This document shows positions 8,894 through 18,568 of a stretch of 64,000 bases of DNA, piece after piece. Position numbers and translations under genes: made by a program. Under the pieces are notes generated by a model that was not told where the DNA came from, did no database searches, and saw only the letters and a program-made list of their open reading frames with translations. Positions within the stretch are counted from its first letter, which is position 1. Each line of letters opens with the position of its first letter. Source of the stretch: B1SED10-75 sp964636865 (GTDB taxonomy: Bacteria > Bacillota > Dethiobacteria > DTU022 > PWGO01); NCBI GenBank assembly GCA_964636865.1, contig CAZWVJ010000002.1:1-64000 (forward strand), written 5' to 3'.

Positions 8894-11299
8894 TTACTGC
8901 GGTTCTAAAATAAGTTTTTGTTTTTCCGTGAGCTTCTCATGGAAATAAAGTTCATCATAATTCCCCTCCATCCAGGGTTCTATTTGGTCATCAAAATGTG
9001 GACTTAACAGATGGCCGGATTGCCCCATAGGCATGGATCCAAAAGCCGATATTTCCGGTTCCATTTGGGTAACTAACCGCAGGGCAGAGATATTGCTGAC
9101 CTCATAAGGTTCATATAAGCGGTAACCGGCCCTGTTAACTGTCACAGGCCCTCCTCCAAAAGAATACGGGCCGCGGGAAAAAAGAGGCTTTAATAACTCC
9201 ACTTCCCGGCTGATAATATGGTCAAAACTAATAGATTGCACCTCGCCCCACTCCCAAGAAGAAGGCTTATCTCCTAATTTTAAAGCTTTTTTCTCCACAA
9301 TATTACTAAATGCCTCCAGGAAAATATCTTCGGGTTCCTCTTTAAACCAGGGAGACTCCCCTCTATGGAGAAAACGTTCCACATTCTCATAAACCAGGTA
9401 GGGAAAATCTAAAAATTCCTCATAAAGATCATCTCCCATTTCTTCTCTAAAGATAATTTCTATAAGTTGTAAATACCATCCTTCAAAAATTACCGGGCCC
9501 GCTTCTTCCGGATGATTTTGCGGCCGGTTACTCCAATCCTGCAGTACTTCCAGAGCAGCTTTTTCGGTAGAATGCAATTCATCTTTATGCCGCTCCAGCA
9601 CGCTTAAAAGTTCGGGAAGATGTTTTTCCGCATGGGTATTGTACCAATCCGTTTGCATTTCTTTCATCTTTTCCGGAGTGAATGAATCGCCTTCTTCCAG
9701 CATATCAACTATGCGGCGCATACGAAAACCCGGAGCATTGTCCACAGATATAATATACGGATAATCATCAAGAGTGGTAACCGCGTTGGCAGCAGCCACA
9801 TAACCTTCGTCAGGGTTGAAAAGCTCGGGAAGATCATCCATGGGAATAAATTCTTCCCAACCGTAATCAGGGTCCCATCCGGGAGAAGCCAACACACCCG
9901 CCCCTTTTCGCCGAATAGGGATTAAACCGACTGTCCGGGAAGCTATGTTACCTTCCACGTCGGCATAGGTGATTTGAGTGCTTGGCATGGTAAACCGGTT
10001 TAATGCGTCCCGGAATTCCTCCCAATCACGAGCAAAATTCATATCCAAAATAGCATCAAAACCTTCTTCGGTATCATGAGCAGACCAGCGAAGGCTAATG
10101 GGCGGATCTTCCGAAATAAGTGGTCCGTGGCGGGTTTCAATTATCTCCACTTCTTCCGGGGATTCTTTCCCCGCTACTTCAATTTCGGTGGTATGAACGT
10201 CGGCTTCATACCATTCCTCATCATACATGAAAAGGTGGGGGTCATCAGGGTGCCGCTTTTCAAAAAAAAGATCCTGGGTATCGCCGGTACTGGTCATTCC
10301 CCAGGCCAGGTAATCATTAAAACCATACAGCATGCCGGGCATACCGGGAACAGACCATCCATACAATTCTATTTCATTCCCTTCCCCTTCCATTATGAGG
10401 CGATTTTCGTAAAACTGGTTGGGCACTTCTATGGCACTGTGAGAATCAAAAGCAAAAAGAGCCTCATCTTTTTCAGAAAGATGAGGGGAAATCGCCCATG
10501 AATTGCAGCTAAAATCAAGGGCAGGATAATATGAGGAATTATGAAGGGATAACCGCTCCATTAATGAGATAAACTCTTTCCCGGAATACTCTTTCTTTGA
10601 AGGTGAAGTTTTTTTTGCCGACCATGCCGGAGGAACATCCATTTCGGGATAATCAGGAGGAATCATATCCTCGAATAATTCTTGATCAATTTCCTTTTCC
10701 AAAGAGACCCGTAGTAATTCGTTTTCGTAGTTACCGGAAGTGCTGAAAACAATGATGGCAATTGCGCTAAAAATATCTTCCACCGACCAGGGTTCGGGAC
10801 GGAATTGCAGAAGATGAAATTCCGGCGGCAAAACCTCTTTTTGCTCGAGGTAAGCATTAATCCCGGAAGCATAAGCGGAAAGGTATTTCAAGCTCTCGGG
10901 GGACGATTTTTGCATCAGCTTTTCCGCCAGTCGGGAAAGACCGGCAGTCCTCAGCAATATATCAAAATCAAGCTCTCCCTCACCTACCAGCTCACTGATT
11001 CTTCCCTGTCCCGCGCGCCGGTGCAATTCCATCTGCCAGAGCCGATCCTGTGCCTGGGCATACCCCTGTCCGAAAAAAAGGTCTTCTTTTGCAGAGGCAT
11101 AAATATGCGGACGACTTTTTTCATCTCTTAAAATTGTCACCGTTTCAGTTAAACCCTCTACTGTCACTTTGCCCTCCACCATGGGTAGGGAAGAACGCAT
11201 TAAAATATAAATCAGCGCCACCCCTACCACAATAATTAGGGCCAATACAATGCCGGCAATTTTTATAGTTCTTTTCCAGCTTTTGTTACCTTTAGCCAC
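8894..11299 (-). CDS. Penicillin acylase family (Ntn hydrolase), membrane-anchored, Cys at nucleophile position
   Basis: An 801-residue precursor of the penicillin G/cephalosporin/AHL acylase family. Residues 12-34 form a membrane segment or uncleaved signal. The alpha-chain motif FFGQGYAQAQDRLWQMELHR (about residues 74-93) is intact. The chain-cleavage site reads DFSCNSWAIS: the residue before Asn-x-Trp, which is Ser in classical members (SN-W), is Cys265 (codon 10507-10505). Beta-chain features GFNDYLAWGMTSTGDTQDLF and ANAVTTLDDYPY follow. The enzyme would hydrolyse an amide outside the membrane. It starts with GTG at 11299. Its place before threonine deaminase and RidA suggests amide or acyl-amino-acid catabolism. 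Confidence 0.9.
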   Translation of the reverse strand: MAKGNKSWKRTIKIAGIVLALIIVVGVALIYILMRSSLPMVEGKVTVEGLTETVTILRDEKSRPHIYASAKEDLFFGQGYAQAQDRLWQMELHRRAGQGRISELVGEGELDFDILLRTAGLSRLAEKLMQKSSPESLKYLSAYASGINAYLEQKEVLPPEFHLLQFRPEPWSVEDIFSAIAIIVFSTSGNYENELLRVSLEKEIDQELFEDMIPPDYPEMDVPPAWSAKKTSPSKKEYSGKEFISLMERLSLHNSSYYPALDFSCNSWAISPHLSEKDEALFAFDSHSAIEVPNQFYENRLIMEGEGNEIELYGWSVPGMPGMLYGFNDYLAWGMTSTGDTQDLFFEKRHPDDPHLFMYDEEWYEADVHTTEIEVAGKESPEEVEIIETRHGPLISEDPPISLRWSAHDTEEGFDAILDMNFARDWEEFRDALNRFTMPSTQITYADVEGNIASRTVGLIPIRRKGAGVLASPGWDPDYGWEEFIPMDDLPELFNPDEGYVAAANAVTTLDDYPYIISVDNAPGFRMRRIVDMLEEGDSFTPEKMKEMQTDWYNTHAEKHLPELLSVLERHKDELHSTEKAALEVLQDWSNRPQNHPEEAGPVIFEGWYLQLIEIIFREEMGDDLYEEFLDFPYLVYENVERFLHRGESPWFKEEPEDIFLEAFSNIVEKKALKLGDKPSSWEWGEVQSISFDHIISREVELLKPLFSRGPYSFGGGPVTVNRAGYRLYEPYEVSNISALRLVTQMEPEISAFGSMPMGQSGHLLSPHFDDQIEPWMEGNYDELYFHEKLTEKQKLILEPQ

Positions 11300-11331
11300 T
11301 TTTGGTTCTCTCCCCCCTGCTATAAGTAACC

Positions 11332-12327
11332 TTACTTTTCTTCTTCCTCCCTTTCTTTGCCCCCAGATGAATCTAAAAAACTGACCGCCCGGGAAAGATC
11401 TACATTGCCGCCGCTAAGGATACAGGCTACGCGGGACCCTGACGGAAGGTCTATCTTGCCGGACAAAAGCGCGGCAAACGGAACTGCTGCTGCCGGCTCC
11501 ACCACCAGCTTGGTTCTTTCCCAGATCAAGCGCAGGGAAGAAATGATCTCTGCATCGGTTACAGTTATAATTTCATCCACATACTCCCGGATAATAGGCA
11601 ATGTAAGATCGCCGCATATGGGGGTGCGGATACCATCAGCCACAGTTTGGGGCATTTCATTCAACTGCACGGGTTTATTTTCTTTGAAACTAGAAGCTGC
11701 GCTGCAAGCACCATAAGGCCCGACTCCAAAAACTCTAACAGAAGGGTTCACCAGTTTAACAGCAGCAGAAATACCGGCTATAAGACCACCCCCACCCACG
11801 GGAACTATCACAGCATCTACCCGGGGAAGTTCTTCTAAAATTTCCGGGCCTATAGTCCCCTGACCGGCAATTATCAAAAGATCATCAAAAGGATGCACAA
11901 TAGAAAGATTCCTTTCTACAGATAACTCCATCGCTCTGCCAATAATTTCATCTACATTGTTCAAGTCTCCGCCTACTATTACCTCTGCCCCGTAAGAACG
12001 GGCAGCTTCTATCTTGGCAGCGGGGACACCTTCCGGCACCATAATTACCGCCGGCAATTTAAGGGTCCCGGCTACATAAGCAGTGGCCTGGCCGTGATTC
12101 CCCGAAGAAACGGTAATTACCCCGGCGGTTTCCTCTTTTTGCAAAGATCTGATCTTATTAGCCGCTCCCCTTACTTTAAAAGAGCCCGTTTTTTGCATAT
12201 TTTCCGCCTTAAAAAAAACTTCCATTCCTGTAAGCTTGCTCAGGGAAGTAGAAGAAAATAAAGGTGGATGATGAACAATATCCTTAATTGCTGTACGAGC
12301 TTGCTCAATCTCGTTTAAACCGATCAT
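11332..12327 (-). CDS. Threonine/serine ammonia-lyase (PLP)
   Basis: About 331 residues, fold-type II PLP enzyme. The PLP lysine is in TGSFKVRGA, with SSGNHGQATAYVA for substrate carboxylate binding and PVGGGGLIAGI for the PLP phosphate. There is no C-terminal ACT regulatory domain, so it resembles the short catabolic type (TdcB) rather than the isoleucine-feedback type (IlvA). It converts threonine to 2-oxobutyrate or serine to pyruvate plus ammonia; a serine/aspartate racemase activity is an alternative within this family. ATG 12327 is preferred, with AAAGGA six bases upstream, over GTG 12345. RidA, which hydrolyses its enamine product, is encoded immediately upstream. Confidence 0.9.
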   Translation of the reverse strand: MIGLNEIEQARTAIKDIVHHPPLFSSTSLSKLTGMEVFFKAENMQKTGSFKVRGAANKIRSLQKEETAGVITVSSGNHGQATAYVAGTLKLPAVIMVPEGVPAAKIEAARSYGAEVIVGGDLNNVDEIIGRAMELSVERNLSIVHPFDDLLIIAGQGTIGPEILEELPRVDAVIVPVGGGGLIAGISAAVKLVNPSVRVFGVGPYGACSAASSFKENKPVQLNEMPQTVADGIRTPICGDLTLPIIREYVDEIITVTDAEIISSLRLIWERTKLVVEPAAAVPFAALLSGKIDLPSGSRVACILSGGNVDLSRAVSFLDSSGGKEREEEEK

Positions 12328-12370
12328 GGCAATTCCTTTCTCCACAATAGTACTATGATTTAATATGTTT

Positions 12371-12754
12371 TTATTTAATGGCTACCAGTTCAATTTCCAC
12401 GGGAAAATTAAACGGCAATTCTTTAACTGCAATACATGTACGGGCCGGTTGGCCTTCAGTTTCGGGAAAATACTGTTCATAAACCTCGTTCATATCAGTA
12501 AAATCAGCCATGTCTCTCAAGTACACATTTACCTTTATCACTTTTTCCAATCCGCAGCCTGCTGCATCCAGAACTTTTTTGATGTTATCCAACACCAGGG
12601 CAGTAGCCGCTTTAATGTCATCGGTAATAAAAAGTCCCTGAGAAGCATCAGCGGGAACTACACCGGAAATATAGACAAAACCGCCGGCCTCTACTGCTTG
12701 TGAATAGGGCCCCCCTTTAATCATCCCTTCCACGTTAATACACTTTTTCTCCAT
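12371..12754 (-). CDS. ridA: RidA family enamine/imine deaminase
   Basis: A 127-residue member of the RidA (YjgF/YER057c/UK114) family, normal in length. The active-site arginine is in GQPARTCIAV and the catalytic Glu in VEIELVAIK at the C-terminus; VYISGVVP and DNIKKVLDAAG are family landmarks. It accelerates hydrolysis of reactive 2-aminoacrylate or 2-aminocrotonate to the keto acid and ammonia. Those are the intermediates released by the threonine/serine deaminase encoded next, about 40 bases downstream, so the two genes form a functional pair. AAGGAGGT precedes the ATG. Confidence 0.95.
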   Translation of the reverse strand: MEKKCINVEGMIKGGPYSQAVEAGGFVYISGVVPADASQGLFITDDIKAATALVLDNIKKVLDAAGCGLEKVIKVNVYLRDMADFTDMNEVYEQYFPETEGQPARTCIAVKELPFNFPVEIELVAIK

Positions 12755-12835
12755 GAGCCCATACCTCCTTCAAAGATTATTTGCAACCATATATTTCAAA
12801 TTTATGGGGCCAGCCTCAAAAAATTATGCCATTTA

Positions 12836-13915
12836 TCAATTAACGGTCTTCTTTTCTGAAATTTCTTCTTCTGAACCGCATACTTGCTTGAACACCCTTA
12901 AAAAATTTTCTCCCAAAAACTTACGCAGTACCCGACTGGAATGGCCACGATGGAATAGGCGCTGGGTAAGAATGGGCAGTTTAGAAATATCTGTCAGGCC
13001 GTCGGGAGTAGTAATCAGGCCGTCGAAATCGCTCCCCAGGGCCACATGATCTTCTCCGGCTACTTCCAAACAATGTTCTATATGGGCAACCACCGTATCT
13101 AATTCGCACCGCCAAAACTTATTGGTTAAAAAGTGCGGCTGAAACATGATGCCTATGACCCCACCGCTTTCGGCAACTGCGCGCAGCTGCCCGTCATCAA
13201 GATTGCGCCAGTGATCAAAAACACCCTTCATGCCTATATGGCTGGCTATCACAGGACGAGTTACTATTTCCATTATGTCCCGCACGCACCCGGGAGCTAC
13301 ATGAGCAATATCCACCATTATTTTCTTTTTTTCCAACTTTCGCACCAACTCCTTGCCAAATGGCTTAAGGCTTTTGGCAACATTGGGCAGGTCATTTGAA
13401 GTAAATACCGCTTCATTTTCATTGAAATGCCCCAGGGTGAAATAAGAAACTCCTTGATTATAAAAATAATCCAGGGCTTCCAGCTTTCCTTCCAGAATAT
13501 GCGCCCCCTCCACACCCAAAAAGACACCTATTTTATCACGGCTCACCGCCTCCCTGGCATGAGTAGCGCTTGTTACCAACTCCAGTTCATCCGAATTACG
13601 CTCAATGCCCCTTAAAATACGTTCTGTCATATTTTTTCCCCGCTGAAGATAATTACGCTTGCGCAGAGTATTAACTACCACCCCTTGCCCCGTGATATTT
13701 AATCCACCCTCCCGGGCCCGCGGTACATCAATGTGATTAAAAAAAGGATTGCGAGGAATAAAAGATCGGTGCCGTTTTCTTATGTTGTAGCCCAAAAAAG
13801 CTTCCCACATCCATGTATCGGCATGGAGATCCGCAATTATAGTCTCTTCATGGAATTTTCTTACTGCCGGATCCACTTTATATTTATCATTTATTTTACT
13901 TTTCATCATTGTCAT
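12836..13915 (-). CDS. Membrane dipeptidase family (peptidase M19)
   Basis: A 359-residue zinc dipeptidase of the renal dipeptidase family. Metal ligands appear as the HxD pair in IADLHADTW, the bridging Glu in GVEGAHILEG, the His in VIASHIGMKG and the terminal Asp in ALGSDFDG. The family cleaves dipeptides, including some with D-residues, and some bacterial members act on other amides. There is no signal peptide, so it should be cytoplasmic despite the family name. The gene start overlaps the end of the GPH-type transporter gene by 20 bases, suggesting that the transporter supplies the substrate. Confidence 0.9.
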   Translation of the reverse strand: MTMMKSKINDKYKVDPAVRKFHEETIIADLHADTWMWEAFLGYNIRKRHRSFIPRNPFFNHIDVPRAREGGLNITGQGVVVNTLRKRNYLQRGKNMTERILRGIERNSDELELVTSATHAREAVSRDKIGVFLGVEGAHILEGKLEALDYFYNQGVSYFTLGHFNENEAVFTSNDLPNVAKSLKPFGKELVRKLEKKKIMVDIAHVAPGCVRDIMEIVTRPVIASHIGMKGVFDHWRNLDDGQLRAVAESGGVIGIMFQPHFLTNKFWRCELDTVVAHIEHCLEVAGEDHVALGSDFDGLITTPDGLTDISKLPILTQRLFHRGHSSRVLRKFLGENFLRVFKQVCGSEEEISEKKTVN

Positions 13916-15305
13916 AATCTATTTCCTCATAGAAAGCAAGTTTATCTTGAATTTCCTTCTCCGGGTACGTAGAGAAGCAATAATAAGCAAATATACTGCA
14001 AATAGCTATGACCAAAATGCTGAGCTGCACTCCAAGAGGTTCTGCCACATCCCTGCCGAATGCCGAAATAAGAAAGGCAAAAACTACCCCGGAAAGGGCA
14101 ATGGTTATTTTTAAGGGCAGATTACGCGCCGCATAGAACATTGCTTCCCGCTTAACTCCCGTCCGTAAAGATTCTTCTTTGGCTAAATCAGCATAAAGAG
14201 GAAGGGTTAGTATAGTGTTGGTAGACAAAGTTAAACCACCCAGCCCAAACATAGCAATCCCGATATAAAAAGCTATGCCGGTCATGTCAAAGCTAAGGAA
14301 GAAAATAAGAGAACAGGCGATGATCATAATAAAAACACCAAAAAGGATGGGCTTCCTTTTACCTATCCTTTTGGCAATCTTGTTTACAAAAGGAAAACTG
14401 ATAATGGCTACCCCCACGGTAAGTCCTCCCAGAATAGTTAAAAAGTCTTCTTCCTGCCGGAAAATCACTACCGCATAATACACCAACCCCAGGTTAAGCA
14501 TAAAAATGGCAAATTGTATAAACAGCTCTCCAAACAAAACACTTCGAAAGGCGCGGATGGCAAAAATAGTTTTCAAGGAACGCCACATCCCCGTTTTAGG
14601 CGCTTCCGCAGGCAAACAGTGTTTTTTCTCATCAAAAGTAAAAGTAGCAATATAGAGAGACACCAAAGCTATGCCCGTGAATATAGCTGCACTCCACTGA
14701 TAAGCAGGTCGAAATTCTATCCCCGATTCTTGTAACCCCGATGCCACTTCAGGAAAACCTACCATGGCCACCACCATGGCTATAATGGCAAATAAAGCAT
14801 GAACCGTGCCCAGGTTTATCCTTATATTATTAGTGTGGCCGAGCTCAGACATTAAGGAAAAATAAGGAGTAAGGTAACCGGTAAAAAATATATAAAATAA
14901 AAACCACATAACCGTTGCCCAGAGACCGTTTATCAATGAAGTTTCACCCATATGAGGGGGGAAGAAAAGCAATATGGCCGCAACACTCATGGGCAAAGCA
15001 CTGACCAGCATAAAAGGCTTACGCCTTCCCAGCCTTGATTTTGTCCGGTCACTAAGAGTGGCTATAAGGGGATCCGCTATTCCGTCCACAACCCTGCTAA
15101 GCAGCAGCGCCAACCCTATGACAGTAAAAAAGCCCAGGTAGACCTCGTCTATAACCAGATCGGGAACCCGGTACTCTGCCGGCGGAAGATAATAGAACAC
15201 TACATAAAGAATAAGCATTCTTTCCAGGAGAGCATAGCCCAGGGAACCAAAGCCCCATAACCACTGATTAAGAATTGGTAGAGATTGAACTTCGTTACTG
15301 CGCAT
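13896..15305 (-). CDS. MFS transporter, GPH (MelB-like) cation symporter family
   Basis: About 469 residues with roughly twelve hydrophobic segments. The GPH/MFS signature is clear in the first half: RVVDGIADPLIATLSDRTKS and RLGRRKPFMLVSALP, the loop 2-3 motif of MelB-type symporters. The family imports sugars, glycosides or other solutes with a cation. Its 3' end overlaps the dipeptidase gene, so the substrate may be a peptide or amino-acid conjugate; that is inference. The start is taken as ATG 15305, which has GAGGAG nine bases upstream; an ATG at 15332 has no ribosome site. It is the first gene of the 15.3-to-5.6 kb minus-strand run. Confidence 0.9.
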   Translation of the reverse strand: MRSNEVQSLPILNQWLWGFGSLGYALLERMLILYVVFYYLPPAEYRVPDLVIDEVYLGFFTVIGLALLLSRVVDGIADPLIATLSDRTKSRLGRRKPFMLVSALPMSVAAILLFFPPHMGETSLINGLWATVMWFLFYIFFTGYLTPYFSLMSELGHTNNIRINLGTVHALFAIIAMVVAMVGFPEVASGLQESGIEFRPAYQWSAAIFTGIALVSLYIATFTFDEKKHCLPAEAPKTGMWRSLKTIFAIRAFRSVLFGELFIQFAIFMLNLGLVYYAVVIFRQEEDFLTILGGLTVGVAIISFPFVNKIAKRIGKRKPILFGVFIMIIACSLIFFLSFDMTGIAFYIGIAMFGLGGLTLSTNTILTLPLYADLAKEESLRTGVKREAMFYAARNLPLKITIALSGVVFAFLISAFGRDVAEPLGVQLSILVIAICSIFAYYCFSTYPEKEIQDKLAFYEEIDYDNDEK

Positions 15306-15598
15306 ATACTGGAACTCCTCGATTTTATACATAAATACTAAATTAAAAATAAATATGTGTCAATTGAGATTTTTGCGTCTTTTAAGGATCTGATTATTAT
15401 TTTGAGGGATGTAAAAATTTATTAAGAGAGGAAATTAAACCAATAATATAGAATCTTTCTCGCATCTGCTTATAGTCCAAAGATAAATGAGAATAGAGGT
15501 GCATAAATTTAACCAAAATTGAGTTTCAAATTATCATCTGGAAAAAATGAATCTCTTATGAGCAATCAGAGAAGAATATTAAGGAGGCATACAACGGA
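15306..15598. other. Divergent intergenic region
   Basis: This AT-rich stretch must hold promoters for the divergent transporter and ceramidase-like genes. TTGCGT (15373-15378) and TATTAT (15395-15400), 16 bases apart, are a possible plus-strand promoter. I see no gene or strong hairpin. The ceramidase gene has AAGGAGG at 15581-15587. Confidence 0.3.
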
Positions 15599-16924
15599 AT
15601 GATTATCCATTCCCGGATAAAAAAGAAAATAGGAATGATGCTGGCCCTTCTTCTTTCATTAAATATTTTTATTCTTGACGAATCTGCCTTGGCTAGAAGA
15701 AATAACGGGGAAAAGAACCACCAAATAGATTGGGCAGCCGGAGCAGCGGCAGTAGACATTACACCTCAATCCAAACATATGGAAAATGAAGACTTGTATT
15801 TAGGGGGTTACGGGATAGGACGCAGCAGGGGAGCTGCCTTAGGCATCCGCCAAAAAATTTGGGCCCGCTCGCTGGCTTTAAGCCATGAGGAAGAAAAAGT
15901 AGCACTGGTTGTTCTCGATTTGCCCGGCATTAGCTGCGAAGATATTGCCCGTATCCGTAATCTGGCCTCCCATAAGGCCAACATCGAACCTCAAAACATT
16001 ATAGTCACGGTTACACATACCCATTCAGGGCCCGATTTACAGGGACTTTGGGGCGGAGTTCCCGATTCCTATCGTAAATGGCTGCATTCCAAAGCTGCCA
16101 CTTCCGTGGCAGGAGCGTTGGAAAACATGGAATCAGCCCAATTATACGCGGGAACCACAGATTATGCAGAGGGAATTAGTAATCGGAGAGATGAAAAATA
16201 TTTAGACCCCTCCCTTCACTATTTGCATTTTCAAGCAAAAAACAGCAACGATCCTATTGCCTCCCTGGCTATATACGGGGCCCATACTACATTTCTGGGA
16301 GAAGAAAATCGCAAAGTTTCACCAGATTTTAGCGGAAAGTTGGTGGAAAAATTGGAAAATAAGTTTGGGGGAACGGCAATTTTTGCTCCGGGAATTCAGG
16401 GGGATCAAACACCCCAAAAAGATAACCTCAGTATAAACGAATATGCTGAAAATCTCTCCGGCGCTGTTGAAAAAGCCTACCAAAAATCAGAACAAATACC
16501 CATTCAAAGCCTTAACTACGATTTCAGAGAATTTTCCCTGCATGTGTCCAACCCGGTTTTTATTTTAGCTTCCATTTTAGGGAGGCTTCCATATTATAAT
16601 GTACAGTTCAATTTTAGCCGGGGTACTTACATAAACACCGAAATTTCCCGTTTATCTATTAGTGACAACACGGGTGATCAATTATCTCTTGTAAGCGTTC
16701 CCGGTGAAATTTTGGCCAGGCCCGGGCTGGAACTAAAGGAACTTGATCCCGCTGAAGATACCATGATAATTGGTTTAACCAACGGTTCTTTGGGTTATAT
16801 CTTACATGAGGAACAATGGGAAAGCGGCATACCTTTCCTCACCAGGGGATATGAAGAATCAGTATCTATGGGAATGCACAGCTGGGTAGTAATGCGAAAA
16901 CAATGGAAAGAAATGTTTAGATAA
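15599..16924 (+). CDS. Neutral/alkaline ceramidase-like secreted hydrolase
   Basis: A 441-residue protein with a basic start and hydrophobic segment (about residues 12-28) that looks like a secretion signal or anchor. The mature part opens with AGAAAVDITPQ and continues with YLGGYGIGRSRG, then IIVTVTHTHSGPD, the zinc-binding HxH segment of the neutral/non-lysosomal ceramidase fold. It is shorter than classical ceramidases (about 650-700 residues) and lacks their C-terminal domain. Many bacterial proteins of this short type are of unknown substrate, so an amide or ester hydrolase role is safer than ceramidase. It is transcribed alone, divergent from the transporter. Confidence 0.75.
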   Translation: MIIHSRIKKKIGMMLALLLSLNIFILDESALARRNNGEKNHQIDWAAGAAAVDITPQSKHMENEDLYLGGYGIGRSRGAALGIRQKIWARSLALSHEEEKVALVVLDLPGISCEDIARIRNLASHKANIEPQNIIVTVTHTHSGPDLQGLWGGVPDSYRKWLHSKAATSVAGALENMESAQLYAGTTDYAEGISNRRDEKYLDPSLHYLHFQAKNSNDPIASLAIYGAHTTFLGEENRKVSPDFSGKLVEKLENKFGGTAIFAPGIQGDQTPQKDNLSINEYAENLSGAVEKAYQKSEQIPIQSLNYDFREFSLHVSNPVFILASILGRLPYYNVQFNFSRGTYINTEISRLSISDNTGDQLSLVSVPGEILARPGLELKELDPAEDTMIIGLTNGSLGYILHEEQWESGIPFLTRGYEESVSMGMHSWVVMRKQWKEMFR

Positions 16925-16942
16925 AAATAACAAGCAGCTATT

Positions 16943-17464
16943 TTATTCTTTGCTTTCATCTTTGCGCCTGTACTCTTCAGTTATTTGCAAGTAATTTTTA
17001 TTAGTAATCTGTCTTTCATTGTCAATTTCCTCAGTTGTTTCCTTAATAACTTTAGCCGGAGAACCTAACGCCAGAGTATAAGGGGGAATTTCAGTACCGG
17101 CGGTAACAACAGAACCCGCCCCGATTACCGCCCCTTGTTTTATGCAGGCATCGTTTAGAATTACCGCCCCCATACCAATAAGGACATCATCCTCAATAGT
17201 GCAACCATGGATGACGCTGTTGTGCCCTACCGTTACTCGATGACCAATTTTCACAGGGCTTTCTAAATCAGTATGAATAGTACAATTATCCTGTATATTA
17301 GTCTCTTCCCCTATGGTTACTGCATCCATATCACCACGGATCACTGCGCTAAACCACACACTGGAATTTCCGTCGATTCTTACATCCCCAATTATGAAAC
17401 AACCGGGAGCTATATATACATCCCCGGATAAAGATGGATAATTTTCTTTATATGCTATGAGCAA
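16943..17464 (-). CDS. Gamma-class carbonic anhydrase-like hexapeptide-repeat protein
   Basis: A left-handed beta-helix protein of about 173 residues with many hexapeptide turns. Zinc-ligand histidines of the gamma carbonic anhydrase family are visible in CTIHTD and VGHNSVIHGC, and RGDMDAVTIGE matches the Cam/CaiE/YrdA type. It may hydrate CO2 or act in acyl/carnitine-type metabolism as some homologues do. The start is taken as TTG 17464, six bases after GGAGGT; an ATG at 17494 lies upstream of that ribosome site. A short C-terminal tail of about 25 charged residues follows the helix. Confidence 0.85.
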   Translation of the reverse strand: MLIAYKENYPSLSGDVYIAPGCFIIGDVRIDGNSSVWFSAVIRGDMDAVTIGEETNIQDNCTIHTDLESPVKIGHRVTVGHNSVIHGCTIEDDVLIGMGAVILNDACIKQGAVIGAGSVVTAGTEIPPYTLALGSPAKVIKETTEEIDNERQITNKNYLQITEEYRRKDESKE

Positions 17465-17597
17465 ATCGACACCTCCAAAATAGAAATAGTACAAATATTA
17501 TTAGATCTTACCCCTAAAAACCTCCTGCATCATAATTTAAAAAGCTCTCCGCCCGGATTAAAATAATTTACGGGAAACCCATATACATCTTGAACCC

Positions 17598-18353
17598 TTA
17601 TGGGGATTGAATGAAATTACTAATTTTTTGATTAACCAGGTCAGAGCTTTCAAGCATTACCATGTGACCGGCACCCTCAATGACAAACAACTCGGCCCGG
17701 GGCAAGTTTTCTGCCAGGTAATGGCTGTATTTTTCCGGGGTGAGCCGATCCTCATCACCGACTATTACCAAAGCGGGCACGTTGATACCCGGCACTTCCT
17801 CCATAATATCAAATTTATCGCAGGCGCTAAAGTCGGCATAAAAAACTTCCGGCGGTGTTTCACTCATTTCCCTCTGGCTCTCCTGGATAAGTTTGGGATC
17901 CGCATTTTTCCCATAGATATAATACGGCATCTCCGGGACAAATTCTTTATTACGAAAAGTTTCCAGGATGGAAGGCAATACTTTTAGCCGGGCCCCGGTA
18001 GAAATCAAAATCATACCCCGCAGGTCATCCGGATAACAACGGGCATAATCAAGAGTGATGGCGCCTCCCAACGAATGTCCAACCAAAAAAAACTTCCCCG
18101 GTTGCAGTTCTTCTACCATTGATTTGATCACTTCCCGGTAACCCTCTACTGTGTTCAGGGGCGGACCTGTTGATTCTCCGTGCCCGGGAAGATCAAGAAA
18201 AATAAGCCTAAACTCTTTCGGCAGTGCTGCCTGGTAACTCCAGTGCCCGGAATTTCCTCCGGAACCATGACAAAAGAAAAGGGGAATTTTTCCCGTGGAA
18301 TTCTTTTCCTCGTAATAAAGCTTATTTTCCCCACCCACATCAATATATGGCAT
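17598..18353 (-). CDS. Alpha/beta fold hydrolase
   Basis: A 251-residue soluble serine hydrolase. The oxyanion motif FFCHGSGGNSGHW, nucleophile elbow VGHSLGG (about residue 91), acid VGDEDRLTP and final His GAGHMVMLE form a complete catalytic triad. LDLPGHGES is typical of the esterase/meta-cleavage hydrolase group. The substrate cannot be inferred from the neighbours, which are a hexapeptide protein downstream and the divergent NADH-oxidoreductase operon. Confidence 0.9.
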   Translation of the reverse strand: MPYIDVGGENKLYYEEKNSTGKIPLFFCHGSGGNSGHWSYQAALPKEFRLIFLDLPGHGESTGPPLNTVEGYREVIKSMVEELQPGKFFLVGHSLGGAITLDYARCYPDDLRGMILISTGARLKVLPSILETFRNKEFVPEMPYYIYGKNADPKLIQESQREMSETPPEVFYADFSACDKFDIMEEVPGINVPALVIVGDEDRLTPEKYSHYLAENLPRAELFVIEGAGHMVMLESSDLVNQKISNFIQSP

Positions 18354-18568
18354 TTTAGAGCCCTCCTTCTTTTTTTTAGCACATCATGAATACAAAAATA
18401 CTGACATGATGCCTTTTTCATGCTCCCAAAACTTAAAATATTGTTACCCCTTATTTTTAAGGCGCTTTCTCCAGTAAAGCAAAATTTCGATGCAAAGTAG
18501 CTATTTCCTTCCCTTACATAACAATTTCACAAGCATAACAGTTTCTCATTCGGCAATTGGCATAGTGC

